DNA from: JAPOXR01 sp963664715
GTDB lineage: Bacteria; Pseudomonadota; Alphaproteobacteria; Rhodobacterales; Rhodobacteraceae
Direction: 5' to 3'
Length of the DNA stretch: 64,000 bases
NCBI GenBank assembly: GCA_963664715.2
Contig: CAXXUY010000016.1
Coordinates: 255,161 to 319,160 of the forward strand
This document shows positions 62,090 to 64,000 of the stretch, piece by piece (the stretch's first letter is position 1; each line of letters begins with the position of its first letter). The notes under the pieces were generated by a model. It was not told the origin of the DNA. It did not search any database and saw nothing but the letters and a program-made list of their open reading frames with translations. The position numbers were made by a program, and so were the translations under genes.

Positions 62090-64000
62090 CAGGCGCCTCC
62101 AAGGACCGCGATTGCAGCAACAATCAGGAAAGCGCCCATAACCATGGCAAATGCGTAGTGAAACAGGTAGCCCGACTGGGCCCTGGCAGCCAGCCTAGTC
62201 AAGTAGGGCACGGCCCCCATGGCCACCAAGTGCAAAGTTCCGTCGATGACGCCGAGATCACCCTTCTTCCATAGGAACCGTCCAAGAGCTTTCGCTGGAA
62301 CGACAAACAGGAATTCGTAGATTTCGTCGAAATACCACTTGTTCAGCAAGAAGAGGTAAAGCGGCCTATGCACACGGGCCAGACCTTGCAGGAAGGTCCG
62401 GGCGCAGGAGGTAGAAGAGGCTCGCAATTCCCAGACCTGCCGCCATCGCCACGAATGCCGATGCCTTCACCCATGCAGGAACATGATGGGCGGCTTCAAG
62501 CACATGGTTCTCCGCGCCGACGAACACCGATGAACCAAAGAACTCATCGACATGGTGACCAAAGAAGTCGCCATACCAGATCATCCCAGCCACGACCGAC
62601 CCCAGAGCCAGAACGGCAATTGGCAGCAGCATGGACCATGGTGACTCGTGGGCATGCTCATGCGTGTGGGGATCACCTCTGGCAGGACCAAAAAATGTCA
62701 TGAAAATCAGGCGCCAGGAGTAAAAGCTTGTCATGAGCGCCGAAAGGACGAGCACCCAGAATCCGGCACCGCCCAAGCCCCCGACGCTGGCAAAAACGGA
62801 TTCGATGATCGCATCCTTGGACAGGAATCCGGCAAACCCGATTTGTTGTCAACGGAATGCCCACGCCCGTGATGGCAAGCGTTCCAATCATCATCATCCA
62901 GAAGGTAACGGGGATCTTCCTGCGCAATGCGCCGTAGTTGCGCATGTCCTGGTCGTGATGCATGGCATGAATGACCGACCCCGCCCCGAGGAACAACAGG
63001 GCCTTGAAGAAAGCATGCGTGAACAGGTTGGAACATCGCGGCCTGGTAGACGCCGACCCCCGCAGCGGCGAACATGTAACCGAGCTGTGAACAGGTCGAA
63101 TAGGCAATCACTCTCTTGATGTCATTCTGCACCAGGCCGACCGTGGCCGCGAAGAATGCGGTGGCAACCCCAATTGCGGTGACGATGGCCAAGGCCGTCG
63201 GGGCATACTCGAACAGGGGAGAAAACCTGCATACGAGGAACACTCCGGCCGTAACCATCGTCGCGGCGTGGATCAGTGCCGAGACCGGGGTCGGGCCTTC
63301 CATGGCATCCGGAAGCCAGGTGTGCAGGAATAGCTGGGCCGACTTTCCGCAGGCACCGACGAAGAGCAGAATCGACGCCAGTTCGGCTGCGTTCAGCTCC
63401 ATCCAGAGGAAACCGATCGTCGTTTGCGACAGCTCAGGCGCCCTCTGGAAGATGTCGTCGAACCGCAATGAATCAACGAGGAAGAAGAGCGCAAACAGGC
63501 CAAGCGCCATCCCGAAATCACCAATGCGGTTTACAATGAAGGCCTTGATGGCCGCAGAATTGGCCGTTGGCTTGCGGTAGTAGAACCCGATCAGGAGATA
63601 GGATGCCAGGCCGACACCTTCCCACCCGAAAAACAACTGAACGAGGTTGTTCGAGGTGACGAGCGCCAGCATGGCGAACGTGAAAAAGGACAGGTAGGCG
63701 AAAAACCTCGGCATGTAGGACTCGCCCACCTTCCACTGAGGGTCGGCGTGCATGTAGCCGAAACTGTAGAGATGAACGAGCGACGATACCGTCGTCACGA
63801 CGACGAGCATCACCGCTGTCAGCCTGTCGAGCCGGATTGACCAGTCCGATGACAGCGTGCCGCTGTCGACGAATCTCATGATGTGAATGTACTGCGTGTC
63901 ACCATGAAAGGTGAAGAATACAAACCAGCTGAGAAGTGCGGCCAGGAACAGGAGCCCGGTTGCCAGGATTATGGCAACCCGTTCACCGACCACCCTGTGG
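62089..64000 (-). pseudogene. nuoL: NADH-quinone oxidoreductase subunit L, three frameshifts, 5' end missing
   Basis: The open frame enters from the window edge about 20 residues after the expected start and reads as NuoL through FFGWEGVGLASYLLIG and LFLHTWLPDAMEGPTPVSAL up to GVYQAAMF. An extra base at 63028-63029 shifts it to LFTHAFFKALLFLGAGSVIH; an extra base at 62842-62844 shifts again before the expected GFAGFLSKDAIIES; an extra base at 62383 shifts once more before RPLYLFLLNKWYFDEIY. The last part runs normally to the stop at 62089. Removing the three bases gives an ordinary NuoL. Because nuoM and nuoN are intact, sequence errors are as likely as loss of complex I. Confidence 0.88.

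Overview
The window looks like a chromosomal segment of an alphaproteobacterium. It is moderately GC-rich by eye and almost entirely coding, with many four-base start/stop overlaps and frequent GTG or TTG starts. The housekeeping gene orders resemble those I know from Rhodobacterales and relatives: yajC-secD-secF with an Mth938-like gene; serS-surE-pcm-nlpD; tatABC beside a DUF815 ATPase; nuoLMN-birA-coaX-rnj; dnaB-alr; and the yfgM-like gene-bamB-der. The lineage call is inference from gene order and protein style. I found no tRNA, rRNA, CRISPR array, phage or insertion sequence.

Layout. 1-2.5 kb: a small plus-strand catabolic cluster with the tail of an unknown protein, a flavin reductase fused to a LysR-type ligand-binding domain, a RidA-family protein and a DUF1028 protein. 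2.6-8.6 kb: a minus-strand operon potA-potB-potC-potD for polyamine uptake, ending in a 6-S-cysteinyl-FMN/4Fe-4S amine dehydrogenase whose substrate pocket matches histamine dehydrogenase rather than trimethylamine dehydrogenase. 8.9-12.4 kb: aconitase and a DUF1223 protein. 12.9-17.4 kb: ccmABCDG (cytochrome c maturation) running into pyrC-pyrE. 17.6-24 kb: dnaB, alr, an MlaE/MlaF lipid-transport pair, cvpA and an SDR; a 0.7-kb stretch without a recognisable gene lies where related genomes often carry radA, and purF is not next to cvpA. 24-27.5 kb: der, bamB and a yfgM-like gene. 27.6-32.5 kb: an RND efflux adaptor and permease. 32.6-37.3 kb: a very long membrane-anchored LysM protein with seven near-identical acidic repeats. 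37.4-43.8 kb: LOG, rarD, sodB and the sec operon carrying an extra TauE/SafE permease. 44-48.8 kb: serS, surE, pcm, a frameshifted nlpD and a broken SDR. 48.8-54.2 kb: DUF815, tatCBA, an orphan ABC ATPase and an SDR. 54.5-64 kb: a DEAD-box RNA helicase, then rnj, coaX, birA, nuoN, nuoM and a frameshifted nuoL cut by the window end.

The most interesting content is (1) the LysM protein with about 2.98 kb of in-frame tandem DNA repeats built from one core and two alternative linkers, each core holding a C-x14-C motif and no Lys or Arg; (2) the polyamine transporter coupled to a histamine-dehydrogenase-like flavoprotein, with a palindrome over its candidate promoter; and (3) the flavin reductase-LysR ligand-domain fusion. 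Six single-base indels in nlpD, one SDR and nuoL are clustered and may be base-calling errors rather than true decay.
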